The notes: a model not told the origin generated them from the sequence alone. Counted from the stretch's first letter, positions 16,407 to 24,834 are shown. The stretch: 43,076 nt of DNA from an uncultured Verrucomicrobiota bacterium (GCA_902618175.1 CACMZN010000017.1:1-43076); one strand, 5' to 3'. Program-made: numbers and translations.

Positions 16407-17209
16407 TGGTTATTCACAGGTTTTGCCTTTCCAGAATATTTGCTCTGTTCATTCGTTATTATTTTCTGTTGAGAAGCAGTTGGCCAAGAATCATAGAAAT
16501 TGCCTACTGGCCCACCATGCAGATGGTAGTTTGGGGCTTCGTTTCGCAGCACTTTGCTCCCAGTAGTCCAGAATTGACTGCCGGCGGATTGCTGGTCTCA
16601 GTGGTTCTTGTTTGGGATACACTTTTTAGGTCACATATAAGCTACACCCTCTCTTTCTTGGAAGAAATGTGGTCGCGAAATTTGGGAAATCTATTCGTCT
16701 CTCCTCTCCGGCCTTGGGAATTGGTCATGGCTCTGGCAAGCATTAGTTTTCTCCGAACTTTGATTGGGATGATTCCGGCCGCTTTGCTTGCCGTTCCCTT
16801 TTTTGGAGTCTCGGTTTTTGAGATGGGTTTTCCATTATTGGCGTTTTTTTCCAATCTTATCATCACCGGTTGGGCGATGTCGCAGTTCGTTACCGCAATT
16901 CTGATTCGATACGGATTAGGTGCAGAAAGCTTGACTTGGGTGCTTCCCTTTTTAATAGCTCCGTTTTCATGCATTTATTATCCTTTGTCCACTTTACCCG
17001 AATGGATGCAAGAGGTTTCGGTGCTCATACCCACAACTTATGTTTTTGAGGGAATGCGTTCTTTGTTGCTGGAAGAAGTTTGGCGCCAGGATTTACTATA
17101 TGCCGCCGTCGGCTTGAACCTAGTGTATTTGACCATTGGCGTAGGAACCTTTTTGTTTTCCTTCCGCCTTGCCCGCCAGCATGGACTTCTTCTTCAGTGC
17201 GGTGAATGA
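16406..17209 (+). CDS. ABC-2 type transporter permease
   Basis: This 267-aa integral membrane protein has about six hydrophobic segments and the ABC-2 pattern, including RNLGNLFVSPLRPWELV and LPEWMQEVSVLIPTTYVFEG near the last helices. The ATG overlaps the TGA of the ATPase gene (TGATG). It forms the membrane part of the exporter encoded with the upstream ATPase. The C terminus is basic. About 70 nt follow before dapL, which probably has its own start signals. Confidence 0.9.
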   Translation: MVIHRFCLSRIFALFIRYYFLLRSSWPRIIEIAYWPTMQMVVWGFVSQHFAPSSPELTAGGLLVSVVLVWDTLFRSHISYTLSFLEEMWSRNLGNLFVSPLRPWELVMALASISFLRTLIGMIPAALLAVPFFGVSVFEMGFPLLAFFSNLIITGWAMSQFVTAILIRYGLGAESLTWVLPFLIAPFSCIYYPLSTLPEWMQEVSVLIPTTYVFEGMRSLLLEEVWRQDLLYAAVGLNLVYLTIGVGTFLFSFRLARQHGLLLQCGE

Positions 17210-17278
17210 TACGCTGCATAAGCGGTTTGCCAATTTCTCGGATTTATCCATCTTAATGTATTCAATTCGCAATCATAA

Positions 17279-18502
17279 ATGGCTAGAATAAACAAAAATT
17301 ACGATAGGTTGGCGGCAGGGTATCTTTTTCCTGAGATTGCCCGACGAACAAACCTTTACTTGGAAAAAAATCCAGGGACAGAAGTTCTTAGGTTAGGAAT
17401 TGGTGATACCACGGAACCCATCGTTTCTTCCGTTCTTGATGGCTTGCATCACGGAGTTGACCAGTTGGGTTCCGTTGATACTTATTCAGGATACGGTCCA
17501 TCCGAGGGTCTTTTGTCTCTTCGACAGGCTCTTTCTGATCTGCATGCCGAGTCTGGATTATCGATTGAACCAAGTGAATTTTTTGTCAGCGACGGAGCCA
17601 AATCGGACTCCGCCAACATCCAAGGAATTTTCTCCGAGGATTGTATTGTAGCCGTCCAAGATCCTGCTTATCCGGTTTACGTTGACAGCAACGTCATAGC
17701 AGGTCGTGCTGGGAACTCCACGGGAGAAGGATATGAAGGACTGGTTTACATGCCTTGCACCGCGGAGAATGATTTTTTTCCGGATCTACCTAGTGAAAAA
17801 GTTGATCTCATCTATCTTTGCAGTCCAAATAATCCAACCGGAGCGGTTGCCACGAAGGAGCAATTGAAGTCATTCGTTGATTACGCCAATGAGCATAAGG
17901 CTGTGATTTTCTTTGATTCCGCATACGCATCCTTTATTACTGATCCGAATCTGCCTCGTTCAATTTTCGAAATCGAAGGAGCCGATTCCTGCTCCATAGA
18001 ATTCAACAGTTTTTCTAAGACCGCTGGTTTTACCGGTGTTCGTTTGGCATGGACCATCGTGCCCAAGGCATGTAGAACTGAAGATTCCGAGCCGGGTAAA
18101 CTTCATTCGCTATGGACCAGAAGACAAAACACTTTCTTCAATGGAGCATCCAACGTGGTACAAGCTGGAGGGATCGCAGCACTCAGTCCGGAGGGTCGCA
18201 GGCAAACTGACGAGCAAGTTTCCTTCTATTTAGAGAACGCCCGGATCATTAATGATGGACTCAAATCGATGGGTATAACCACATATGGAGGTGGTAACGC
18301 TCCGTATGTTTGGTTAAAGTCTCCTGGTGGTCTGACTTCTTGGGAATTGTTCGACAAGCTCTTGAACGAATGCAAGGTTGTGGGCACGCCAGGTTCTGGG
18401 TTTGGGCCAGCGGGTGAAGGGTTTTTCCGCCTGAGTGCCTTTGGACACAGGGACAATGTCGTACGGGCAGTTGATTCAATCAAGGAAAACTTGGTAATTT
18501 GA
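17279..18502 (+). CDS. dapL: LL-diaminopimelate aminotransferase
   Basis: This 407-aa PLP-dependent fold-type I aminotransferase converts tetrahydrodipicolinate directly to LL-diaminopimelate in the short DapL pathway of lysine and peptidoglycan synthesis. Characteristic blocks are NYDRLAAGYLFPEIARR at the N terminus, RLGIGDTTEP, YSGYGPSEGLLSLR, SDGAKSDSANIQ, SPNNPTGAVATKEQL, FDSAYASFI and the PLP lysine in FNSFSKTAGFTG (Lys247). Length is normal for the family. DapL is typical of Chlamydiae, Verrucomicrobia, cyanobacteria and plants, which supports the taxonomic guess. It converges with the downstream SDR gene across a 53-nt gap with only a weak hairpin-like sequence. Confidence 0.96.
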   Translation: MARINKNYDRLAAGYLFPEIARRTNLYLEKNPGTEVLRLGIGDTTEPIVSSVLDGLHHGVDQLGSVDTYSGYGPSEGLLSLRQALSDLHAESGLSIEPSEFFVSDGAKSDSANIQGIFSEDCIVAVQDPAYPVYVDSNVIAGRAGNSTGEGYEGLVYMPCTAENDFFPDLPSEKVDLIYLCSPNNPTGAVATKEQLKSFVDYANEHKAVIFFDSAYASFITDPNLPRSIFEIEGADSCSIEFNSFSKTAGFTGVRLAWTIVPKACRTEDSEPGKLHSLWTRRQNTFFNGASNVVQAGGIAALSPEGRRQTDEQVSFYLENARIINDGLKSMGITTYGGGNAPYVWLKSPGGLTSWELFDKLLNECKVVGTPGSGFGPAGEGFFRLSAFGHRDNVVRAVDSIKENLVI

Positions 18503-18555
18503 ATCTTTTGCTGGGAAATCAAGTCAGATGCTGTTTCCTGCCCTTTACCCCATGA

Positions 18556-19299
18556 TCAAACGTAGCTTTGCAAAGTCGGTTTGATCACGAGCTCCGGAAC
18601 ATGTACACGATCCGGCAGAGTCAATAGGTTCGCCACCACCTCGGCAATGTCTTCAGGTTGAAGAATGTTCTTGCGGTGGTTCTCGCTGGGAGGATGGGTT
18701 CGTTGATCCAAAATGGGGGTATTCACTTCCCCAGGATAGATGTTGATGATTCGTATGCCGTTTTTCCTTTCCTCTTCCGCTGCAGCCAATCCCAAAGCCG
18801 ACATCCCAAACTTTGAGGCATTGTATCCGATTCCAGCCAGAGGAGTTGACCTTTTCCCAGCAACGGAGTTCAAAAGCACGACGATTCCTTTTTTTCGAGG
18901 CCTCATCCTCTCCAGTGCGGGTTTTAGACAATTGAAGCTCCCGGTCAGGTTGATGTTGATCAGTCGATCCCATTCCTTTTCGGTCAAGTCTCTCAAAGAT
19001 CGATTTGCAAAATTAACACCAGCAGCATGAATCAGTATGTCTAATTCTCCAAACTCTTGGTCAAACCATGAAAACAAATTCCTAACTGATGATCTATTCT
19101 CGACATCGGCTTCCCTTAAGTTCATACCCTGCGAGCCGCTTGCGGTACGACAGACTTCTTCGAGGGGTTTTCTTCTTCTTCCACAAATTGCAACTTGGTA
19201 TCCCTCCTTGTTCAACAGCAGGGCAATTGCACGACCGATCCCACTCCCTCCGCCAACGACTAAGACTTTTCTAAACAAAGCATCAGAGGTTGGGCACAT
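18556..19299 (-). CDS. SDR-family NAD(P)-dependent oxidoreductase
   Basis: This 247-aa classical short-chain dehydrogenase has the dinucleotide motif GGGSGIG (16-22), NAAG-equivalent HAAG (91-94), catalytic Asn117, Ser145, Tyr159 and Lys163 (YNASK), and the INIYPGEVNTPI segment. The Arg cluster GRRRKP after the second beta-strand suggests NADP preference. Substrate unknown; similar proteins are annotated as 3-ketoacyl reductases or serine/3-hydroxy acid dehydrogenases. The start ATG at 19299 is preceded by a 57-nt gap from a candidate micro-lipoprotein gene on the same strand. Confidence 0.9.
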   Translation of the reverse strand: MCPTSDALFRKVLVVGGGSGIGRAIALLLNKEGYQVAICGRRRKPLEEVCRTASGSQGMNLREADVENRSSVRNLFSWFDQEFGELDILIHAAGVNFANRSLRDLTEKEWDRLININLTGSFNCLKPALERMRPRKKGIVVLLNSVAGKRSTPLAGIGYNASKFGMSALGLAAAEEERKNGIRIINIYPGEVNTPILDQRTHPPSENHRKNILQPEDIAEVVANLLTLPDRVHVPELVIKPTLQSYV

Positions 19300-19356
19300 G
19301 AGTACAACCAGTTGCGACTCGAAACCATCCGGTCAATCTAAAAATGAAAACGAATC

Positions 19357-19434
19357 TCAGATACCTGGAATGATGGGAACTCCGCAACCAGACAAGGCAA
19401 TAAACACATAAAAAACTATAAAAAATCTTATCAT
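19357..19434 (-). CDS. Candidate 25-residue lipoprotein
   Basis: This very short frame has an ATG at 19434 and a TGA ending at 19357. It encodes a hydrophobic stretch (FFIVFYVFIALS) directly followed by the lipobox LSGC and a tiny mature tail GVPIIPGI. A complete signal peptide plus lipobox in 25 codons resembles entericidin or LptM-type micro-lipoproteins. A GGAAG sequence lies about 12 nt upstream of the ATG, an acceptable but not ideal spacing. The function cannot be deduced. It lies upstream of the SDR gene on the same strand, in an otherwise empty 375-nt region. Confidence 0.5.
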   Translation of the reverse strand: MIRFFIVFYVFIALSGCGVPIIPGI

Positions 19435-19559
19435 TCTCTTTATTAGTCTTCCAATCTTTCGTCTGGCAATCTTGAAACTTACCTTTGCAAAAGCATTTCG
19501 AAATCATTACTTTTTCAGTACAAAAAAGATTCGCTTGCATTTGGAGGGTTGAATTTCGG

Positions 19560-19691
19560 ATGGATCTTTGGTTGCCCCCTTATTTTTTTCTGACCTACAT
19601 AGTCATTCATATGTTGTTGCATGCTTCACTATTTTTGTACGAATTGAAGGCATCTGTTTTACAATTCCAGCGTTATGTACTTTCTAGCTGA
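19560..19691 (+). CDS. Possible small membrane protein overlapping the nucleoside transporter start
   Basis: This open frame of 43 codons starts at an ATG at 19560 and has one strongly hydrophobic segment (PPYFFLTYIVIHMLLHASLFLY) and a short charged/polar tail. It overlaps the first 17 bases of the transporter gene in another frame. No clear ribosome binding site is seen, although GGAGGG lies about 15 nt upstream. It may be a real small protein coupled to the transporter, or chance hydrophobicity in an AT-rich leader. Confidence 0.25.
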   Translation: MDLWLPPYFFLTYIVIHMLLHASLFLYELKASVLQFQRYVLSS

Positions 19692-21024
19692 GATTACGAG
19701 CGAAAGTGAGCCAACTTCTCTGGGTAGGGCTTTCCTTGGGATAGTGGGTCTTTTGACAATTGCTTACGCGATGAGTTCAGATCGGAATAAAATCAACTTC
19801 CGTGTAGTTATGGGCGGTCTTTTTCTGCAACTAATCATAGCTTTCGGGGTTCTTCGGATTGCGTGGGTCGAGTATTTTTTTGGACTGATTGCAAAGGGTT
19901 TTGCCAATGCCCTCGAGGTGTCGGTTCGAGCTGCAGGTTTTGTTTTTGGACCACTGGCAGACTTGAATCTCATGAATGAGGTATTTGACGAGAGGGGGTT
20001 CGTTTTTGCATTCATGGCCTTGCCTAGCATCCTCTTTTTCTCCGCCTTGTCTTCTCTACTTTATTATTTTGGTGTTCTTCAACTTATCGTAAAGGGAATG
20101 GCCTGGGTGATGAGTAAAGTAATGCGTTTGTCGGGTGCCGAAAGCCTTGCAGCTGCGGCAAACGTTTTTGTCGGACAAACGGAGGCTCCACTTTTGGTGA
20201 AACCCTATGTCCCCTTGATGACGCGTTCTGAAATCCTCGCAGTTATGGTGGGGGGAATGGCTACGATTGCAGGATCAGTGTTTGCCATCTACATGGCGAT
20301 GCTTGGGGGAGCTGACGAAAATGCCAAATTGGAATTTGGAAAATTTTTGCTGTGCGCCTCGGCTATGAATGCCCCTGCTGCCTTGATGGTTGCAAAAATA
20401 CTCTTGCCTGAATCTGAAGAGGTTAATGAGGATTTAACCATTTCCAGAGGTTCTTTAGGACGAAATCCCATTGATGCTCTAGCCAATGGAACGACAGAAG
20501 GCCTGAAATTGGCGCTTAACGTTGCAGCCATGTTGATTGCATTCTATGCCGTGATTATGCTAGCAAATGAAATTCTGGGAGCTGTCGGAGACATTCGATT
20601 TTTTGGTTCGGGAACTCTCAATGAATGGATACTCAGGGAGAGTGATCAGCGTTTCGAAAAACTAAGCCTGGAAGCGTGTTTTGGTTTTGTTTTTGCTCCA
20701 CTTGCCTGGCTTATAGGGGTGTCTTCAGGAGAAATTCTTCAAGTTGGTCAGCTTATTGGAACCAAGATTTTTGCCACCGAATTCTTTGCCTATGTTCAAC
20801 TTTCAGAAATGAAAGAACTGGGCATGTCTTCTCATTCGGTTTTTCTTTCCACTTTTGCCCTTTGCGGATTCGCCAACTTTATGTCCATTGGGATTCAAAT
20901 TGGTGGTATTGGAGCTCTTGCCCCCGAAAGAAGATCAGATTTGGCTTCATTAAGCGTCAAGGCATTGATAGGGGGTACTTTGGCAAGTTTGCTCTCAGCT
21001 ACCCTTGCAGGGGCTGTCTTTTGA
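19675..21024 (+). CDS. Concentrative nucleoside transporter (CNT/NupC family)
   Basis: This 449-aa inner-membrane transporter has many hydrophobic segments and the diagnostic CNT motifs VFVGQTEAPLLVKPY (165-178) and GGMATIAGSVFAIYM. The C-terminal region FALCGFANFMSIGIQIGGIGALAPERR also matches. CNT proteins import nucleosides with Na+ or H+. A marine bacterium would be expected to use Na+, but this is inference. A thymidine kinase and a hypoxanthine phosphoribosyltransferase elsewhere in the window are consistent with nucleoside salvage. The ATG at 19675 gives the expected N terminus. Confidence 0.93.
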   Translation: MYFLAEITSESEPTSLGRAFLGIVGLLTIAYAMSSDRNKINFRVVMGGLFLQLIIAFGVLRIAWVEYFFGLIAKGFANALEVSVRAAGFVFGPLADLNLMNEVFDERGFVFAFMALPSILFFSALSSLLYYFGVLQLIVKGMAWVMSKVMRLSGAESLAAAANVFVGQTEAPLLVKPYVPLMTRSEILAVMVGGMATIAGSVFAIYMAMLGGADENAKLEFGKFLLCASAMNAPAALMVAKILLPESEEVNEDLTISRGSLGRNPIDALANGTTEGLKLALNVAAMLIAFYAVIMLANEILGAVGDIRFFGSGTLNEWILRESDQRFEKLSLEACFGFVFAPLAWLIGVSSGEILQVGQLIGTKIFATEFFAYVQLSEMKELGMSSHSVFLSTFALCGFANFMSIGIQIGGIGALAPERRSDLASLSVKALIGGTLASLLSATLAGAVF

Positions 21025-21078
21025 AAAGAATCCAACCGTTTGACCTTTTGGCCATGATCCACAAGATTATAAATTGTT

Positions 21079-21759
21079 ATGTCTACTGATAACGATTTTG
21101 AGATTCCTAATCAGGTTCCCGTTATGACCTTGAGAGGGGTAGTCCTTTTTCCCAAGGCTATGATGCCTTTGAGGATTTTTGAGGAGAGATATCGATTGAT
21201 GCTCGATGATGTCTTGGATGGCAATCGGATGTTTGCGATTGTAGCCGAGCGCGAGGACGTGTCTCCTGAGCAAGAGGATTTGGAACTTCCTTTCGAAGTT
21301 GCTACAGTTGGGTTAATTCGCGTATCCAAAAAGCACGACGACGGTACTTCATTCGTTTTGCTGCAAGGCATCGATCGGGTTAAAATTGTTTCCATATCAA
21401 AAGAAGAACCTTACCGAGTCATTGAAGTGAAGCCGTGGAAAACCAAGGTTGATGAAGTTATATCTCCCGTCCGCGAAAGACTTACTTATGCATTGCTTAG
21501 GAATCGTGAACTCGGGGGTGAAGTTACAGATGAAATGTTGGAATTTCTCAAACCTTTGGAAGACGATGTTTCCTTTGTGGATTTGACCATCTATTCTCTT
21601 TGCAAGCATACTTTGCGCAAACAAGCGATGCTTGAAGTCCAAAGCCTCAGCAAAAGGGGTGAAATGATTTTGCAGGATATCGATCGCGAAAATAAGAGAC
21701 TCACTTTACTGAAAGAAGTACTCGGCAGTGCAGACGACGAACCTCCTGAAAGAAATTAA
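21079..21759 (+). CDS. LON substrate-binding-domain protein
   Basis: This 226-aa cytosolic protein corresponds to the N-terminal LON domain of Lon protease without the ATPase or protease parts. It starts with VPVMTLRGVVLFPKAMMPLRIFEERY, the typical beginning of the domain, and contains VATVGLIRV and FVLLQGIDRVKI. The C-terminal half is charged and helical (AMLEVQSLSKRGEMILQDI), like the helical extension of the Lon N domain. Such stand-alone proteins may act as substrate adaptors or chaperone-like factors; their role is not well established. It follows the transporter by 54 nt and is followed at 20 nt by a small membrane protein. Confidence 0.9.
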   Translation: MSTDNDFEIPNQVPVMTLRGVVLFPKAMMPLRIFEERYRLMLDDVLDGNRMFAIVAEREDVSPEQEDLELPFEVATVGLIRVSKKHDDGTSFVLLQGIDRVKIVSISKEEPYRVIEVKPWKTKVDEVISPVRERLTYALLRNRELGGEVTDEMLEFLKPLEDDVSFVDLTIYSLCKHTLRKQAMLEVQSLSKRGEMILQDIDRENKRLTLLKEVLGSADDEPPERN

Positions 21760-21779
21760 GAAAAAAGTATCCTATTGCC

Positions 21780-22028
21780 ATGAAGAATTACACTCCCGAA
21801 CAACGCGATAAACGTGTTGCTCACTTCAGACGCATTATCAAATTTCGTTCCTTGTTCGGTTGGGTTTTCGCAGTAGTTGGATTTTCTCTCCTTGGGGTTG
21901 GTGCGACGATCCAAAACCAGCACGCCATTTTAGTCATATTGAACGGAACCATGTTTTTTGGTTACGGACTCTTCATGGTCCGACAAGCAAGGAAAGCTTT
22001 TCAAAAGCTGGATCGGAGTGAGGCCTGA
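21780..22028 (+). CDS. Small two-helix membrane protein, unknown function
   Basis: This 82-aa protein has two transmembrane segments (about 25-41, VFAVVGFSLLGVGATI; and 47-65, HAILVILNGTMFFGYGLFMV) and basic termini. The N-terminal YTPEQRDKRVAHFRRI is charged and probably cytoplasmic, so both ends would face the cytoplasm. It is not recognised. It is likely cotranscribed with the LON-domain gene, 20 nt upstream. The stop is 9 nt from the convergent Cdd1-like gene. Confidence 0.6.
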   Translation: MKNYTPEQRDKRVAHFRRIIKFRSLFGWVFAVVGFSLLGVGATIQNQHAILVILNGTMFFGYGLFMVRQARKAFQKLDRSEA

Positions 22029-22037
22029 AGAGAGTAG

Positions 22038-22343
22038 CTAATCCTGCCAGAATTTTGGATGAAGTTTAGACGCATCTGGTGGGTCATTTTCCGAGAAATA
22101 CACAGCCATTCTTAAGTAAGCCAGTCGATACGCCGGTGTATTGGGTCTCAGTTTTGTGATGTCTTCAAACAGACTCTCTGCCGAACGGCCTTCCAGTTGG
22201 TAAATTTCACGTATTCCAGTATCTATGAGATCACGCACCAACTGAATATCCATTCTGGGAATGTGCATTAAAGAGGATGAGAGTGCTTCCTTGTCGATTT
22301 TTCTTTTCTTCTTATCTACACTCGAATCTGCGTCAAAAAACAT
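22038..22343 (-). CDS. Cdd1-like helix-hairpin-helix protein
   Basis: This 101-aa protein has a basic N terminus (KKKRKIDKEA). A helix-hairpin-helix-like segment follows (HIPRMDIQLVRDLIDTGIREIYQLEGRS in two halves). The C-terminal TPAYRLAYLRMAVYF followed by a proline-containing HPKFWQD tail matches the small Cdd1 ('pathogenicity locus') family pattern. Members are thought to bind nucleic acid through the HhH fold, but no activity is firmly known. It is transcribed away from the tRNA-Gly/cstA locus. The usual GIG turn of the HhH motif reads PRM here, so DNA binding may be weak. Confidence 0.62.
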   Translation of the reverse strand: MFFDADSSVDKKKRKIDKEALSSSLMHIPRMDIQLVRDLIDTGIREIYQLEGRSAESLFEDITKLRPNTPAYRLAYLRMAVYFSENDPPDASKLHPKFWQD

Positions 22344-22468
22344 GTCTGATTACATTGTATCATTGAAGGCCATTATCACGATTATCAATTTGGAGAAGTC
22401 CCCTTTGGCAAACCATAAAAAGTTTTTTCTTGCCCGGTCATCATAGGAAAGAGAGGATATATGGTCAC

Positions 22469-22542
22469 GCGGGCGTAGTACATCGGTAGTATGTGAGCTT
22501 CCCAAGCTTGAGAGGCGGGTTCGATTCCCGCCGCCCGCACCA
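22469..22542 (+). tRNA. tRNA-Gly (anticodon CCC), with encoded CCA
   Basis: A 74-nt cloverleaf is visible. The acceptor stem is GCGGGCG (22469-22475) with CGCCCGC (22532-22538). The D-arm follows. The anticodon stem is UGAGC/GCUUG, around the loop UUCCCAA with anticodon CCC. The T-arm is GCGGG-UUCGAUU-CCCGC. The discriminator A is followed by a genomically encoded CCA. It reads GGG glycine codons. An A/T-rich GATATAT lies about 10 nt upstream and may be the -10 region. The cstA start codon is only 31 nt downstream and no terminator separates them. Confidence 0.95.
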
Positions 22543-22573
22543 CTTGAATGTTACTGAGATAGAACCGCTTCCG

Positions 22574-24187
22574 ATGCTCGCCCTCATTCTCATTATGTCT
22601 TGTATACTCTGTCTCTCGGCGTATCGGTTCTATGGAGCTTTTCTTTCAACTCAATGCGGATTGGATGACGACATACCCACACCTGCAATCCAAAAGCAGG
22701 ATGGATTGGACTACGCTCCAACCCGCGCATCAGTCCTGTTTGGACATCACTTCTCCTCAATTGCCGGTGCGGGCCCAATCGTAGGACCGATTCTAGCAGC
22801 AACTTATTTTGGATGGGGTCCGACTTGGGCATGGATTTTAATAGGGGCAATTCTTGTAGGTGGAGTTCATGATTTCGGAAGCACCTTGTTATCGGTACGA
22901 AACGAAGGACGATCGATCGCCGACTCCATGTGTGGATTAATCGGAAGAAAAGTTGGCCAAATTTTCATGCTTTTTGTCATTTTTGCTTTGGTATATGTAA
23001 TTATTGTATTCCTCGATTTGACCGCGAACACATTCGTTAGGCAGCCTGAAGTGGCGACGGCATCCGGTTGGTTTGTAGTAGTGGCATTACTCTTTGGCAT
23101 TCTTTTACGCACTGAGAAATTTTCTCTAAGCTTGTTGGCGCTTTTCTTCTTTCCTCTCACCTTTGCGGGATTGGCAATTGGACATCATTTCCCGATGGTT
23201 GAATTGAGTAAGGATCTTTGGCTCATAATCGTCTTGGCCTACTGCTTCATCGCTTCTGTCTTACCGATTGGAACCCTTCTTCAACCAAGAGATTTTCTAA
23301 GCGCTGGATTTTTATACGCAATCTTGGTTCTTGGTTTGATTGGAATGCTGTTTACCAATGAGACTATCCAAATTCCTGCCTTTGAAGGCTGGGAGTCCGA
23401 GAAGCTGGGCATGCTTGTACCTTTTCTGTTTATTTCGGTTGCCTGCGGCGCTTGCAGTGGTTTTCACAGCATTGTTTCCAGCGGCACTACTTCCAAACAA
23501 ATAAGAAAAGAGACTGACGTGCGCAGGATCAGCTATGGAGGTATGCTGGTAGAGGCAATACTTGCTGTTTTCGCCATGGGTTGCGTAATGGCACTGACTC
23601 CGGTCGAAAGGGAGGTTGGGAATACTCCTGTAGGCATTTTTGCATCCGGAGCAGCAAAATTCTTCGGCACTTTGGGAATTCCTCTTAAATTGGGAACTGA
23701 ATTTGCCATGCTTGCCGTAAGTACTTTTCTACTCACGACTCTTGACACTTGCACACGCTTGACTCGTTTTCTATTGGAAGAATTATTTTCTTGGCAAGGG
23801 GGATCAAGCAGATTTTTGGGTACGATCTTTGCACTTGCTTTGCCGACTATCTTGGTTTTTCAAAAATTTCCTGATGCTCATGGATCGCTTCAACCTGCCT
23901 GGAAGGCAATCTGGCCACTTTTCGGAGCGACCAATCAATTGTTGGCAGCCTTGGCATTAATGACCTTTCTGGTTTTTCTAAAAAATTCAAAAATCAATTT
24001 TTCCTTCGTTATTTTTCCAGCCATGCTTATGACTCTAATGCCAATGTACGCTCTGATCATTATGGTAAGTCAGTATGGGCCGACCACATTACTTGGCGGA
24101 ATCTCATTGGTCATGCTTTTGCTGGGAGTTTTTCTTGTCTACAATTCTTGGAAATTTCTCCGAACGGAAGGTGCGCAAAACCCTTAG
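22574..24187 (+). CDS. cstA: Carbon-starvation CstA-family transporter
   Basis: This 537-aa inner-membrane protein is of the CstA/YjiY family, which imports peptides and/or pyruvate. Diagnostic blocks are ALILIMSCILCLSAYRFYG at the N terminus, DYAPTRASVLFGHHFSSIAG, GAGPIVGPILAA, ILVGGVHDF and ACGACSGFHSIVSSGTTSKQ, plus more than ten hydrophobic helices. I place the start at the ATG at 22574. The frame is open upstream, but that part runs through the tRNA-Gly gene and cannot be coding. The protein is shorter than E. coli CstA (about 700 aa) but in the range of many bacterial homologues. No strong ribosome binding site precedes the ATG. Confidence 0.92.
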   Translation: MLALILIMSCILCLSAYRFYGAFLSTQCGLDDDIPTPAIQKQDGLDYAPTRASVLFGHHFSSIAGAGPIVGPILAATYFGWGPTWAWILIGAILVGGVHDFGSTLLSVRNEGRSIADSMCGLIGRKVGQIFMLFVIFALVYVIIVFLDLTANTFVRQPEVATASGWFVVVALLFGILLRTEKFSLSLLALFFFPLTFAGLAIGHHFPMVELSKDLWLIIVLAYCFIASVLPIGTLLQPRDFLSAGFLYAILVLGLIGMLFTNETIQIPAFEGWESEKLGMLVPFLFISVACGACSGFHSIVSSGTTSKQIRKETDVRRISYGGMLVEAILAVFAMGCVMALTPVEREVGNTPVGIFASGAAKFFGTLGIPLKLGTEFAMLAVSTFLLTTLDTCTRLTRFLLEELFSWQGGSSRFLGTIFALALPTILVFQKFPDAHGSLQPAWKAIWPLFGATNQLLAALALMTFLVFLKNSKINFSFVIFPAMLMTLMPMYALIIMVSQYGPTTLLGGISLVMLLLGVFLVYNSWKFLRTEGAQNP

Positions 24188-24502
24188 CCAATTTGGGCGT
24201 GGAACAATTCTTGAGACATTTTCTTTCGAACAAAATATTACTTTCAAATCGAAAATCCGACTACTTGGAATGTTGGATTTCTGTAATATGTAAGATTAAT
24301 CTTGAGCATTACACCTCAGTCCAATTTGAAAAAAAGAAATTTTTGAAAATCAAGGTCCTCATTACTGGTCGAAAAAAACTCTTGGGGACCGAATTTCGAT
24401 GATGTTGTTGAAAATTTAACATATCGATCTCATTCAAATATAGATTAATGTTTCGAAAATTTGCTCGATTTGAATTTTGGCGGTGCTATGATTGGTTTTG
24501 TT
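24188..24502. other. Intergenic region between cstA and tRNA-Leu
   Basis: These 315 AT-rich bases have no credible gene. Short open frames here are continuations of other frames and have no ribosome binding site. The right end must contain the tRNA-Leu promoter (see the -10 element). No strong terminator hairpin with a T-run was found after cstA. Confidence 0.6.
24487..24492 (+). promoter_or_regulatory. Likely -10 element of tRNA-Leu
   Basis: TATGAT lies 10 nt before the first base of tRNA-Leu, a position expected for a sigma70-type -10 box with a start a few bases upstream of the mature 5' end. The hexamer 17 nt further upstream (CTCGAT) is a poor -35 match, so the call rests on the -10 only. 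Confidence 0.4.
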
Positions 24503-24586
24503 GCCCGAGTGGCGGAATCGGTAGACGCTGTGGACTTAAAATCCATTTCCAGCAATGGAGTGAGGGTTCAAGTCCCTCCTCGGGCA
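24503..24586 (+). tRNA. tRNA-Leu (anticodon UAA)
   Basis: This is a class II tRNA with a long variable arm. The acceptor stem is GCCCGAG (24503-24509) with CUCGGGC (24579-24585). The anticodon stem GUGGA/UCCAU holds the loop CUUAAAA (anticodon UAA). The variable-arm hairpin follows. The T-arm is GAGGG-UUCAAGU-CCCUC, and the discriminator is A at 24586. The next bases are CTC, so CCA is not encoded, in contrast to tRNA-Gly in this window. It reads UUA leucine codons. Confidence 0.95.
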
Positions 24587-24834
24587 CTCTTTAGTCATGC
24601 ATGGCAAAAAATAATGTACCAGATTGAGTTTGATGGGAATCAGGAGTTTTTCTCTTTGTAATCATTTTTTTCCAAAGGGACAAATTTTGTACAGGTTGGT
24701 AATTGAAAGAATGTTTCTTGTATAAAAATGACGACCATTCGACAACACGAAGAGGTGGGTAGAGTGTAACTGAAAACCCTCCGATCGACCCAGTTTTCCT
24801 ATCAGTTTCATGAAAAAAACTTTTCACAAATGAG

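Noticed and set aside
18503-18555. Intrinsic terminator between dapL and the SDR gene
   Set aside because: Only a 5-bp stem (GGAAA/TTTCC) with a long loop and no T-run.
22493-22573. Longer cstA with an N-terminal extension of 27 residues
   Set aside because: The extension would be encoded by the tRNA-Gly gene; the ATG at 22574 directly precedes the conserved first helix.
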